A stretch of 64,000 nucleotides of DNA from Streptomyces cyaneus (GTDB lineage Bacteria; Actinomycetota; Actinomycetes; Streptomycetales; Streptomycetaceae): assembly GCF_004028635.1 (NCBI RefSeq), contig NZ_RQJW01000008.1, positions 248,001 to 312,000 of the forward strand, given 5' to 3'. This document shows positions 33,994 to 41,967 of the stretch, in pieces (position 1 is the stretch's first letter; the number at the start of each line of letters is the position of its first letter). Under the pieces are notes generated by a model. The model was given only the letters and a program-made list of their open reading frames with translations, was not told where the DNA came from and searched no databases. The translations under genes and the position numbers were made by a program.

Positions 33994-35130
33994 TCAGGGC
34001 GTTCCTGCGGCCGCCAGTGCCATGTGACGGGACATCGTGTCCATCGCCTTGGCCTCTGCCATGGAGAACGCCGGCCGGGCTCCGCATCTGAACAGCGTCA
34101 GGACGCCTTGTACGGTGCCGTCGACCGTCAGAGGTACGCACAGCAGTGACGTGACGTCTGCCTGTACGAGGACGGGGGCGCCCTCGGCGTTGTGGCCGAA
34201 GGCCGCCGGGTCCGGGGGACGGACCTGGAGGGACGGAGAAGCGGTGCGCGCCGTCTGTACGACGAGGGGGCACGCCGTGGGGGCCTGGGCCGCCAGAGTC
34301 TTCGCCTCCTTCTCCGACGGGGCCAGCACCGTCGTACGGGAGAGCTCGGCCGTGCCCGTGTCGGCGATCACCCAGTCCGCGAAGCGGCCGTGCAGGACCT
34401 GGGCCGCCCGCTGGAGGACCGCCTCACGGTCGCCGCGTGGTGCGGTCAGCAGGGTCGCGGTCATCTCGTCCAGGAGGTCCATCAGGGCCGCGTGCCGGGT
34501 GGTCTCGCCGAGGTCGGGAACCTGGGCCGTGGGGCTCTCGCTCGCACCCGGGGCCCCGGCCTTGCTGAGGTCGCCGGGCTGCAGCACCACCAGCACGGTG
34601 GTGTGCGGCTCCCCACTCGGGCGTACGGCGGCCAGGGTCGCGTGGACCGGTGTGGACGGGCGCTGCTGGAGGCGCACGGTGAGGCTGCGGTCGCCCTCGC
34701 CGCGCGCCACCGCCGCGGCCTGGGAACGGAAGGCCGCCCGGTCGGCGTGGGCGAGGAAACCGGTCAGGGGCCGGCCGGTCGCATAGCCCGCCCGGACGCC
34801 GGTGAAGGATGTCGCCGCGAAGTTCAGCCGGCGCACCACCGCCTCCCGGTCCACCAGCGCCACCGGCAGCGGAAACCGCTGGAACACCGCCCGCAGCAGA
34901 TGGTGCTCCTGACGGTCGGCGGACGCCGTACGGGGCAGTGCGCCCGAGGAGCCCGAGGACAGCCGCTCGTACCAGGGCCACAACTGGTCGGCGACATGGT
35001 CGAGTTCGAAGATGGCCGCGTCCAGGACCGTCGGCAGGTCCCCTCCCGACAGGGACCGCGCCGCTTTGAGTTCCGCGACACGGCGCACGAAATCCGCGAG
35101 CTCTTCACCGAATTCGTCCGTCTGCGCCAT
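33994..35130 (-). CDS. PAS-GAF sensor protein
   Basis: A 378-residue cytoplasmic protein. Residues about 75-190 form a PAS domain (HHLLRAVFQRFPLPVALVDRE, RRLNFAATSFTGVRAGYATGRPLTGFL). About 215-375 form a GAF domain (RHAALMDLLDEMTATLLTAP, LLCVPLTVDGTVQGVLTLFRC). No kinase, phosphatase or DNA-binding domain follows, unlike the SpoIIE-type phosphatases that share this front end. It may act as a stand-alone regulator or partner of the divergent GAF/ANTAR gene. Located next to the sigma factor gene, convergent with it. Confidence 0.82.
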   Translation of the reverse strand: MAQTDEFGEELADFVRRVAELKAARSLSGGDLPTVLDAAIFELDHVADQLWPWYERLSSGSSGALPRTASADRQEHHLLRAVFQRFPLPVALVDREAVVRRLNFAATSFTGVRAGYATGRPLTGFLAHADRAAFRSQAAAVARGEGDRSLTVRLQQRPSTPVHATLAAVRPSGEPHTTVLVVLQPGDLSKAGAPGASESPTAQVPDLGETTRHAALMDLLDEMTATLLTAPRGDREAVLQRAAQVLHGRFADWVIADTGTAELSRTTVLAPSEKEAKTLAAQAPTACPLVVQTARTASPSLQVRPPDPAAFGHNAEGAPVLVQADVTSLLCVPLTVDGTVQGVLTLFRCGARPAFSMAEAKAMDTMSRHMALAAAGTP

Positions 35131-35282
35131 GAGGACGAACCTAGCTGGCCGTGATGCGTTCCGGGGCGCCGGGTGGCGAACTGCTTCTCCCTGGTCCCCT
35201 CTCCCTTCTGCCTGCTCCCTGCCGCTTTCCCTGTTTTCCCCGCGCGGGACCGGGAAGGCGCACGGAAGAGGAGGAGTTGAGG

Positions 35283-35999
35283 ATGCCCGCTCACGAACAG
35301 GTGGGTCACTGGGGTGACGAGTCCGCCGAAGCCGCTCTGCCGGGACGCAGGTTGTCCGAGTTGGTCGAACAGGCCGTGCGCTGTACCGCCGACTGCTGCG
35401 GAGCGAGCAGCATGGTGGCCGAGCCGGGCGCCGAGCGGCCCGCCGCCGTCACCCATCCCGACCTCGCCGGGCTCGTCGCCGTGCAGCTGCGGTCCGGGGA
35501 CGGGCCCATTCCGGCCGCCCTGGAACGAGGCAGGCCCGTCGACTCGGCCGACCTGCTGCGTGAGGAGCGCTGGCCGGAGTACCGCGCCATGGCGCTCGAC
35601 TCGGGCGTGCGCTCCAGCGTCACGCTCCCGTTCCGCCGATCCGGTCTGACGGTCACGCTCAGTCTCTACAGCTTCCGGCCCGGCGCCCTCGAGGACGCCC
35701 CGCACGGGCCCGTGCACGCCTTGGGCGAACTCGCCGCGAGCTGCCTGGTCCGCGACCGCTCCTACCGCGCCGCGCTCACCGAGCTCGACCACCTGGGCAC
35801 CGCCCTGCGCTCCCGGCCCGTAGTCGACCAGGCCTGCGGCATCGTCATGCACGTCCTCGGCTGCGACGCCGACGCCGCCTTCGGTGTACTGCGCCGCATC
35901 TCGCAGGGCACCAACCGCAAGCTGTCGGACGTCGCGGCCGGCGTCGTCAGCAGGCGGGGGCGGGGGTTGGAGCGGGATCTGGCGGCGCTGATGAACTGA
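35283..35999 (+). CDS. GAF and ANTAR domain antiterminator
   Basis: A 238-residue protein. Residues about 20-160 form a GAF-like sensor domain (RLSELVEQAVRCTADCCGASSM, RSSVTLPFRRSGLTVTLSLYS). Residues about 175-230 are an ANTAR RNA-binding three-helix bundle (LRSRPVVDQACGIVMHVLGC, FGVLRRISQGTNRKLSDVA). ANTAR proteins bind tandem stem-loops in nascent RNA and prevent termination. Start ATG 35283 follows GAGGAG. The target RNA is not evident in the window. Divergent from the PAS-GAF gene. Confidence 0.9.
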   Translation: MPAHEQVGHWGDESAEAALPGRRLSELVEQAVRCTADCCGASSMVAEPGAERPAAVTHPDLAGLVAVQLRSGDGPIPAALERGRPVDSADLLREERWPEYRAMALDSGVRSSVTLPFRRSGLTVTLSLYSFRPGALEDAPHGPVHALGELAASCLVRDRSYRAALTELDHLGTALRSRPVVDQACGIVMHVLGCDADAAFGVLRRISQGTNRKLSDVAAGVVSRRGRGLERDLAALMN

Positions 36000-36031
36000 G
36001 GGGGTGGGTGGGGCAGCGGATTCGGCGGGAT

Positions 36032-36120
36032 GAGCCGGTTCGGAAATCCAACTCGCCGCGGGCGGAGTCGGTTCGGGAGTCCAACTCGCCGGGCGGGGTC
36101 GGTTCGGAAATCCAACTTGC
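36032..36120 (+). repeat. Imperfect tandem repeat, unit 31-33 bp, nearly three copies
   Basis: Units at 36032-36064, 36065-36095 and 36096-36120 share CGGTTCGG, then A-or-G-rich GAAATCC or GAGTCC, AACTCGCC and a GGGCG spacer. It lies between the ANTAR gene and the surface-protein gene and does not correspond to a coding frame of interest. The rest of 36000-36270 shows no gene. Confidence 0.8.
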
Positions 36121-36270
36121 TTGCGGCGGCCCCTCCGCGTCACCCACTCGGCCGTCCCCCGTCCCGCGAATGGTGCCCGGCCGCGCGCGCCCCGACGCCG
36201 GGCGGGCTGTCATGGCTGCGGGGGCACGAATGCCGTACCCCCGCAGTCGTCGGCCGAAGGAGTTCACCCC

Positions 36271-37245
36271 ATGCGCCGCACCGCCCGCGCCCTGTCCGTC
36301 GCCGCTCTGGCCGGTGCCGTCGTCGGCAGTGCCGCCCCGGCCGCCTTCGCGGACCCGGCCGCGGAGGTCAGCCCCGGCACCGTCTCGCCGGGCGGCAGCG
36401 TCACCGTCTCGGTCTCCTGCGACCCCCTCGGCGGGGCCGCGCCGGCCACCCTCGAAGCGACCTCGCAGGCGTTCGAGGAGGGCACGGTCCAGCTGAAGCA
36501 GGTCTCCGGCAAGGACGAGAAGGAGGCCGGGGCCGCCTACAGCGGCACCGCTCGCGTCCCCCCGGCCGAGAACCTCGAGGGCGATCCGGACGCGGTCGGA
36601 GCGGAGTCTGCCTGGACGGTCGACGGCACGTGCCCGGCTGCATCCGGAGGGGAGGGCAAGCCGTGGAGCGCGACGTTCACGGTGGCCGGCGACAGCGGCG
36701 GCGACAGTGGCGGCGGCAAGGGCGGCGCGGAAGGGGTCGGGGGTGGCACCGACGGCGGCACGGGCGACACCGAAGGCGGCAAAGACGGCGCTGAGAGTGG
36801 CGGGAACGACGCCGGGAGCGGCGGGAACGGCGCCGATGGCGGTAATGGCGGCGCCGACGGAGGTGGGGGCGGGGCTGACGGAGGTGGGGGCGGGGCTGAC
36901 GCCGGGGCCGAGGGCGCGGGTGGCACCGATGGCGGCTGGGGCAGCAGCGAGGGCAGCAGCCGTCCCTGCAGCGAGCAGCACTTGGACAAGGCCGCCCCCT
37001 ACCTGGACACGTCCGAACCCGACGACGAACCCGACGCGCACGAAACCGGGCGCCGCTCAGACACCAGCGGGCAGCACTCGGAAGACTGCGGCAGCGAGTC
37101 GAACCATCGCGGCGTACAGGCCGGCGCGGGCGGTGCCTTCACCGACTCCGTCCCCGCCCTGGTCGCCGGAGGCGTCCTGATCGCGGGCGCGTTCGGCGGT
37201 GCGGTGTACCGGCTGCGCCGCAAGACGCCCACCGCGCAGGAGTGA
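36271..37245 (+). CDS. Secreted, membrane-anchored Gly-rich surface protein
   Basis: A 324-residue protein. Signal peptide residues 1-27 (MRRTARALSVAALAGAVVGS, cleavage after AFA). Residues 28-130 form a possible beta-sandwich (SPGTVSPGGSVTVSVSCDP) as in actinobacterial surface modules. Residues about 135-235 are Gly/Asp/Ala-rich repeats (GGADGGGGGADGGG). Four cysteines lie outside the signal. A C-terminal transmembrane helix (VPALVAGGVLIAGAFGGAVY) and basic tail RLRRK are present without an LPXTG sortase motif. Probably anchored on the cell surface facing outward; the role is unknown. Start supported by AAGGAG. Confidence 0.85.
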   Translation: MRRTARALSVAALAGAVVGSAAPAAFADPAAEVSPGTVSPGGSVTVSVSCDPLGGAAPATLEATSQAFEEGTVQLKQVSGKDEKEAGAAYSGTARVPPAENLEGDPDAVGAESAWTVDGTCPAASGGEGKPWSATFTVAGDSGGDSGGGKGGAEGVGGGTDGGTGDTEGGKDGAESGGNDAGSGGNGADGGNGGADGGGGGADGGGGGADAGAEGAGGTDGGWGSSEGSSRPCSEQHLDKAAPYLDTSEPDDEPDAHETGRRSDTSGQHSEDCGSESNHRGVQAGAGGAFTDSVPALVAGGVLIAGAFGGAVYRLRRKTPTAQE

Positions 37246-37312
37246 CCCGTAAGGCACGGCCACCGCGTCCGGCCGACCGTGCCGACACCCACGACGACCG
37301 ACGCTGTGACGG

Positions 37313-37345
37313 GCGCAACCTCAGCGGGCGCCCATGGGGTTGCGC
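37313..37345. terminator. 8-bp perfect inverted repeat downstream of the surface-protein gene
   Basis: GCGCAACC (37313-37320) and GGTTGCGC (37338-37345) with a 17-base loop, 68 bases after the TGA of the surface-protein gene. No T-tract follows, as usual for Streptomyces. It could be a terminator or an operator for the aminotransferase-like gene at 37499. The remaining 37246-37498 sequence shows no gene. Confidence 0.35.
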
Positions 37346-37498
37346 CACGATGGGTACGCAGAGCGGAAGGGTACGCAACGCACCGGGCGCACCCCTCACC
37401 CGTACGAACCTCGGAGCACGCCCCACGGAACACCGACCCTCACGGAGCACCGGACCACGACGAACCACCACGGCACCAGGCACAGCGCGGAGGCACGG

Positions 37499-38746
37499 AT
37501 GCGCCGGACGGACCCCGAAGACCACGGCCCCGTCCGTTTCGGGCCGCCGCTCCCCGACGACGGGCTGCCCGTGCTACCCGAGCTGGCCGCAGTGCTCGCC
37601 GCGGCCGCGGGGCGGGCCGAGAGCGAGCCGGTCGGTGGCGGTGCCGCGCTCCTGGAGGCCGCGTGCGGCTACTGGGACCGGCGTGGCCTGCCGACCGAGC
37701 CCGCCCGGGCGGTGGCCGCTCCCGGGGCGCCCGCGCTGCTGCTCGCGCTGACCGCCGCACTGGGCGGCGACGTCCTGGTGCCGCGGCCCTGCGCCGCCTG
37801 GTGGGCGCCGTACGCACGCCTGTTGGGCAGACCCGTCTTCCATGTGGCGACACCGGCCGAGTGCGGCGGTGTCCCGGATCCGTACGCCCTTCTGGAGACC
37901 GTCCGCCGAGTCCGCGCGGAGGGTGGTGACCCGCGGCTGCTCGTGCTGTCCGTCGCCGACGACCCCACCGCCACGGTGGCCCCGCCCGAAGTGCTGCACG
38001 AGACCCTGGAGGCCGCCACCGACGAGGGGCTGCACATCGTCAGCGACGAGACCTGGCGCGACACCGTGCACGCCCCGCACGACACCGTGCTGCTCAGCCC
38101 CGCCGAGATGCTGCCCGAACAGGTCACCGTCGTCACCGACCTGTCCGGCGCCCACCTCCCGCAGGGCTGGCCGGCCGCGGTCGCCCGGTTCCCCGTGGGC
38201 GAGGTCGGCAACAGCCTCCACGCGCGCGTGCTCGACGTGCTCACCGCGCTCGGCGCCCGCGTCGCCGGCCCGGTCGCCCTCGCGGCCGGGTATGCGCTGG
38301 CCGAGCCCGAGCCGGTCACCGCGCGGGTCACCGCCGCCGTCCGACTGCACGCGCGCGTGGCCGGCGCCGTGCACGCGGCCGCCGTAGGGGCCGGCGCCCT
38401 CGCACGGCCCCCGCAGGCCGGGCGGCACCTGTACCTCGACCTCGGCCCGCTGCGCGCCGGGCTGTCCGCGCACGACGTGGGGGACGCGCAGGACCTGGAG
38501 GACTTCCTCGCCGCCCGGCTCGGCATGCCGGCGCCGGGCGGGCACCGCTTCGGCGACGACCTCGGCGCGCTGCGCGTACGGCTGTCCACCGGACCGCTGC
38601 TGTCCGGCAGCGACGAGGAACGCGCGGAATGCATCACTTCACCCTCGCCGTTGGAACTGCCACACGTGCAACGGGCGTTGATCCACATGAAGTCGGTCTT
38701 CGACGATCTCCGCGACGAAGCTCAGCGATGGGAGCCTCCTCGATGA
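37499..38746 (+). CDS. Aminotransferase class I/II-fold protein lacking the PLP lysine
   Basis: A 415-residue protein; ATG 37499 follows GGAGG. The fold-type I aminotransferase layout is kept: the Asp that pairs with the pyridine nitrogen is at 183 (IVSDETWRD). The cofactor lysine is replaced: the usual S-L-S-K becomes D-L-S-G (Gly217) in VVTDLSGAHLPQGW, the usual NNPTG reads DDPTAT (154-159), and the Arg of GWR is Pro225. So transamination through a Schiff base is not expected; it may be a structural or regulatory protein. The ATGA overlap links it to the next hydrolase gene, so they probably act together. Confidence 0.82.
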   Translation: MRRTDPEDHGPVRFGPPLPDDGLPVLPELAAVLAAAAGRAESEPVGGGAALLEAACGYWDRRGLPTEPARAVAAPGAPALLLALTAALGGDVLVPRPCAAWWAPYARLLGRPVFHVATPAECGGVPDPYALLETVRRVRAEGGDPRLLVLSVADDPTATVAPPEVLHETLEAATDEGLHIVSDETWRDTVHAPHDTVLLSPAEMLPEQVTVVTDLSGAHLPQGWPAAVARFPVGEVGNSLHARVLDVLTALGARVAGPVALAAGYALAEPEPVTARVTAAVRLHARVAGAVHAAAVGAGALARPPQAGRHLYLDLGPLRAGLSAHDVGDAQDLEDFLAARLGMPAPGGHRFGDDLGALRVRLSTGPLLSGSDEERAECITSPSPLELPHVQRALIHMKSVFDDLRDEAQRWEPPR

Positions 38747-39855
38747 CGCAGCAGTCCGAGTCAGCCACGTCGACCACGCCGCGTACGACCACCACGCGTA
38801 CGACCACCACGAGCGCGCCCACCACGCGTACGACCCCCCGGGAAGCCGGCGCTCCGGCCGGCCCGTCGCCCTTCGCGCCCCCGTCGCCGCCGCTCGCCGC
38901 ACCCCGTCCGCTGGGCGAACGCCGGGTGTGGCCGCGGACCTTCCACGACCGTCTCACCGCCCCGCTGCCCGGCATCAAGACCCTCGCCCGCTTCGCCCGC
39001 GAAGGCGCCGTACGCCCCGGCCGCGAGGGCCTCGCCGACATCCCGCGGCTGCCCTTCGAACCGGCCCCGCTGCCCCGCGTGGACGCGCGCACCGTCGCCG
39101 TCTCCTGGGCGGGGCACGCCAGTTGGGTCGTCAGGATCGGCGGACTGACCGTCCTCACCGACCCCGTCTGGTCACGCCGCATCCTCGGCACCCCGGCCCG
39201 CATCACCCCCGTCGGCGTCGCCTGGAGCGCCCTGCCGCGCGTCGACGCCGTCGTCATCAGCCACAACCACTACGACCACCTGGACGCCCCCACATTGCGC
39301 CGACTCCCGCGCGACACCCCCGTGTTCGTACCGGCCGGCCTCGCGGGCTGGTTCAGGCGCCGCCGGTTCACGCAGGTCACCGAGCTCGACTGGTGGGAGG
39401 CGGCCGAACTGTCCGGCGTCCGCTTCGACTTCGTGCCCGCCCACCACTGGTCCAAGCGCACCCTCGCCGACACCTGCCGCAGCCTGTGGGGCGGTTGGGT
39501 GCTCACCGCCCCCGACGGACAGCGCGTGTACTTCGCCGGCGACACGGGCTACGGCCACTGGTTCACCCACATCGGCGAGCGCTACCCCGGCATCGACCTC
39601 GCCCTGCTCCCCATCGGCGCCTACGACCCCCGCTGGTGGCTCAGCGACGTCCACTGCGACCCGGAGGAGGCGGTCCGCGCCGCCCAGGACCTCGGCGCGC
39701 GCAGGATGGCGCCGATGCACTGGGCCACGTTCGTGCTGTCGGCTGAGCCGGTCCTGGAACCGCTCACACGCGTGCGTGCGGCGTGGGAGAAGGCGGGACT
39801 GGACCGGGGGGACCTGTGGGACCTGCCGGTAGGGGGATCGCGCGTACTGAACTAG
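38743..39855 (+). CDS. MBL-fold metallohydrolase, NAPE-PLD/UlaG-like
   Basis: A 370-residue protein with a Thr/Pro/Ser-rich N-terminal 50 residues (possibly disordered), then a metallo-beta-lactamase domain. Metal motif HNHYDHLD with three ligand positions, second aspartate in FAGDTGYG, last histidine in MAPMHWATF. The spacing VSWAGHASWVVRIGGLTVLTDPVWS is like N-acyl phosphatidylethanolamine phospholipase D and its bacterial relatives. A phosphodiesterase acting on a lipid-like ester is a guess. Overlaps the aminotransferase-fold gene by ATGA. Confidence 0.85.
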   Translation: MTQQSESATSTTPRTTTTRTTTTSAPTTRTTPREAGAPAGPSPFAPPSPPLAAPRPLGERRVWPRTFHDRLTAPLPGIKTLARFAREGAVRPGREGLADIPRLPFEPAPLPRVDARTVAVSWAGHASWVVRIGGLTVLTDPVWSRRILGTPARITPVGVAWSALPRVDAVVISHNHYDHLDAPTLRRLPRDTPVFVPAGLAGWFRRRRFTQVTELDWWEAAELSGVRFDFVPAHHWSKRTLADTCRSLWGGWVLTAPDGQRVYFAGDTGYGHWFTHIGERYPGIDLALLPIGAYDPRWWLSDVHCDPEEAVRAAQDLGARRMAPMHWATFVLSAEPVLEPLTRVRAAWEKAGLDRGDLWDLPVGGSRVLN

Positions 39856-39959
39856 CGAACGGTCAGGGTGCCGACCCAGGGGCGCGGGTCCGTATCGATA
39901 TGCGGCTCCGCCGCGTGGGCGCGACCAGCCACAACGAACCCGCGCCCCGCAACGCGACA

Positions 39960-40580
39960 TCACCGGGCAGGTCGAACCCGCCTCCACACACTCGGCGCCG
40001 CGCTGATGACCAGCGTCAGCGCCACGGCCGCGACCACACCCTCCCACGGCTCATCGAACAACGAGCCACCCAGGATCCCGATCAACTGGTACGTCACCGC
40101 CCAGGCGAGGCAAGCCGGGAAGTTGCCGCGGGCAAACCGTCGCATCGGCCACTTCGCCAGCAGACAGGCCAGCATCACCGGCAGCCGCCCGGCCGGCACC
40201 AGCCGGGACAGCACCAGCACGGCCACCCCGTGGTCGGCGAGCTTCTCCTGCGCCTGCGCGAGCCGCTCCTCCGGCGCGCGCGAGCGGATCGCCTCCAGCC
40301 ACCGCGAGCCGTTCCTCGAGCGCATACCGCGCCGCCCCAGCCAGTACAGCGTCGCATCGCCCAGGAACGCGGCCGTCGACGCCGTCACGAACACCAGCGC
40401 CAGCGAGAACGGCGCCGTCTGGTGGAACGCCACCACCGCCGCCGAACTCACCAGCGCCCCCGTAGGCACGATCGGCACCAGCGCCCCGATCAGCACCAGC
40501 AGGAACAGCGACGGATAGCCGATCGCCTGCTGCGTCGACTCGGTCGGCACCACGGTCGCGGTGGCGGCCAGTATCGTCAC
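39960..40580 (-). CDS. DedA family membrane protein
   Basis: A 206-residue integral membrane protein with 4-5 hydrophobic helices and the DedA/SNARE-associated features: an N-terminal re-entrant region (LFLLVLIGALVPIVPTGALV), YWLGRRG, VLSRLVPAGRLPVMLAC, and ARGNFPACLAWAVTYQLIGI. DedA proteins are flippases/transporters of lipid carriers such as undecaprenyl phosphate. GTG start overlaps the stop of the upstream MBL gene (GTGA), so they are coupled. Confidence 0.87.
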   Translation of the reverse strand: MTILAATATVVPTESTQQAIGYPSLFLLVLIGALVPIVPTGALVSSAAVVAFHQTAPFSLALVFVTASTAAFLGDATLYWLGRRGMRSRNGSRWLEAIRSRAPEERLAQAQEKLADHGVAVLVLSRLVPAGRLPVMLACLLAKWPMRRFARGNFPACLAWAVTYQLIGILGGSLFDEPWEGVVAAVALTLVISAAPSVWRRVRPAR

Positions 40581-41350
40581 CGGGCCACCTCCAGGCGCAC
40601 GCTCTCCCCGTGCGCGAGCCGGTGCACCGACACGCCGGGCGCGCGCTCCGCCGCGAGCCGCGCGAACTCGTCGCCCGGCGCATGGAATTCATGGGGGCGC
40701 ACGGCGTCCATGCCGATCGGCCAGTACGTGCCGTAGTGCACCGGCACCGCACTGCGCGGCGCGAGCCGGGCGAGTGCCTCGGCGGCCCGCCCCGCGTCGA
40801 GATGGCCTTCCCCGAGATACGGCCCCCAGCCGCCCACCGGCAGCAGCGCCACGTCGACCGGACCGACCTCCTTCGCCATCGACTCGAACAGGCCGGTGTC
40901 CCCGGCGAAGTACGTGCGCCCCTCGCCCTCGATGACAAAACCGAGGGCGGGGGAGCGGTGCGGCCCGACGGGCAGCCGCCGCCCGTCATGCCGCGCGGAC
41001 ACGGCCCGTACGGCCAGCTCGCCCACCGTCGTCACGTCCCCGGGCGCCATCTCGGTCACCGTCAGATGCGCGAGTCGGCGCAGGGCCGGCACCGCACGGG
41101 GAGCGCCCCGGGGCACGAGCAGGCGGGTGCCCTGCGCCAGCCTCGCCAGGGACGGAACATGCAGGTGGTCCGCGTGGAGGTGGGAGACCACGGCGACGTC
41201 CGCACGCCAGGCACCGGGCGGCGGCAGCGCGCCCCGGCGGCGGCGCAGGTGGGCGAGCCGACGCGCGAACAGGGGGTCGGTGAGAACGCGTACGTTCGAA
41301 TCGTCGACCGTGCAAGTGGCGTGACCCCACCAGGTGATCTCCACCGGCAC
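40577..41350 (-). CDS. MBL-fold metallohydrolase, UlaG/NAPE-PLD-like
   Basis: A 257-residue protein starting at GTG 41350, supported by GGAGG seven bases upstream; the longer frame adds an unlikely leader. Motifs: WWGHATCTVDDSNVRVLTDP, metal site SHLHADHLHVPSL, FAGDTGLFE, and VHYGTYWP for the last metal ligand. Similar to the protein at 38743 but shorter and on the other strand. Translationally coupled to the DedA gene, suggesting a lipid-linked substrate; inference. Confidence 0.86.
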   Translation of the reverse strand: MPVEITWWGHATCTVDDSNVRVLTDPLFARRLAHLRRRRGALPPPGAWRADVAVVSHLHADHLHVPSLARLAQGTRLLVPRGAPRAVPALRRLAHLTVTEMAPGDVTTVGELAVRAVSARHDGRRLPVGPHRSPALGFVIEGEGRTYFAGDTGLFESMAKEVGPVDVALLPVGGWGPYLGEGHLDAGRAAEALARLAPRSAVPVHYGTYWPIGMDAVRPHEFHAPGDEFARLAAERAPGVSVHRLAHGESVRLEVAR

Positions 41351-41433
41351 CTCTTTGCCTCCTTCGCACGACTCCCCGAAGCGTACGGGCTGGAGTAGGG
41401 TCGGCGGCGAAACCCGGAGGTGAGGGGGACGCC

Positions 41434-41841
41434 ATGGGGTCATCCGTAGTGCGCGTCACGGCGATCGCCAGTCTGACGCCTCTCGAAGAGCTGGACGCCG
41501 ACCCCTTCCTGGTGGACTCCCGCAGCCAGCACGCGATGTGCGCGCGCTGGGCCGCCGAGCACGGGTACGTCGTCGCGCGCGAGCTCCTCGTACGCCGGTT
41601 GCGGGCGGACCACAGCGTGCTGTGGGAGGGCGTCCGGCCGGGCCTCGACCTGTTCGTGGCGCCCAGCCGGAGGGTGCTGGAGAGCGCGTTGTCGTCCGTC
41701 GAGGAGTTCACCGCGGAGTGCGCCCGGCGGGGGGTGCGGGTGGAGATCGTGGGGCGCGCGGAGCCGCTGTACGACGCGCAGATGAAGGCCCGGGTGCATC
41801 GGAGGCTGTCGATGCCGACGGCCGGGTACGACGGGCGTTGA
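41434..41841 (+). CDS. Conserved hypothetical protein, distant resolvase-like pattern
   Basis: A 135-residue soluble protein, no family recognised with confidence. The spacing DSRSQHAMCARWAAEHGYVVARE followed by GLDLFVAPSRRVLESALSSVEEF recalls the catalytic domain of serine recombinases (S-x-x-Q, AxxxGY, helix E), but the catalytic serine context and Arg positions are not convincing. Compact alpha/beta protein of unknown role. It is preceded by GGAGG-like sequence (CGGAGGTGAGGGGGACGCC), so it is probably expressed. Confidence 0.65.
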   Translation: MGSSVVRVTAIASLTPLEELDADPFLVDSRSQHAMCARWAAEHGYVVARELLVRRLRADHSVLWEGVRPGLDLFVAPSRRVLESALSSVEEFTAECARRGVRVEIVGRAEPLYDAQMKARVHRRLSMPTAGYDGR

Positions 41842-41967
41842 CGATCACCCTTCTGACTTCGCCTCTGGTCGCCGGTCCGTGAATCTCAGGTGTCGGTGGC
41901 GTGTGCCAGGCTGGGGGCGTAAAGGCCCGTTTCGGGGTGGTGGGTCGGGACGTGAGGTGGGCTGGGC

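Noticed and set aside
37352..37374. Two GGGTAC hexamers as sigma-B promoters for the aminotransferase-fold gene
   Set aside because: No GNNT at 14-16 bases upstream of either.
41434..41841. Serine recombinase
   Set aside because: Catalytic Ser and Arg contexts do not match; left as hypothetical.
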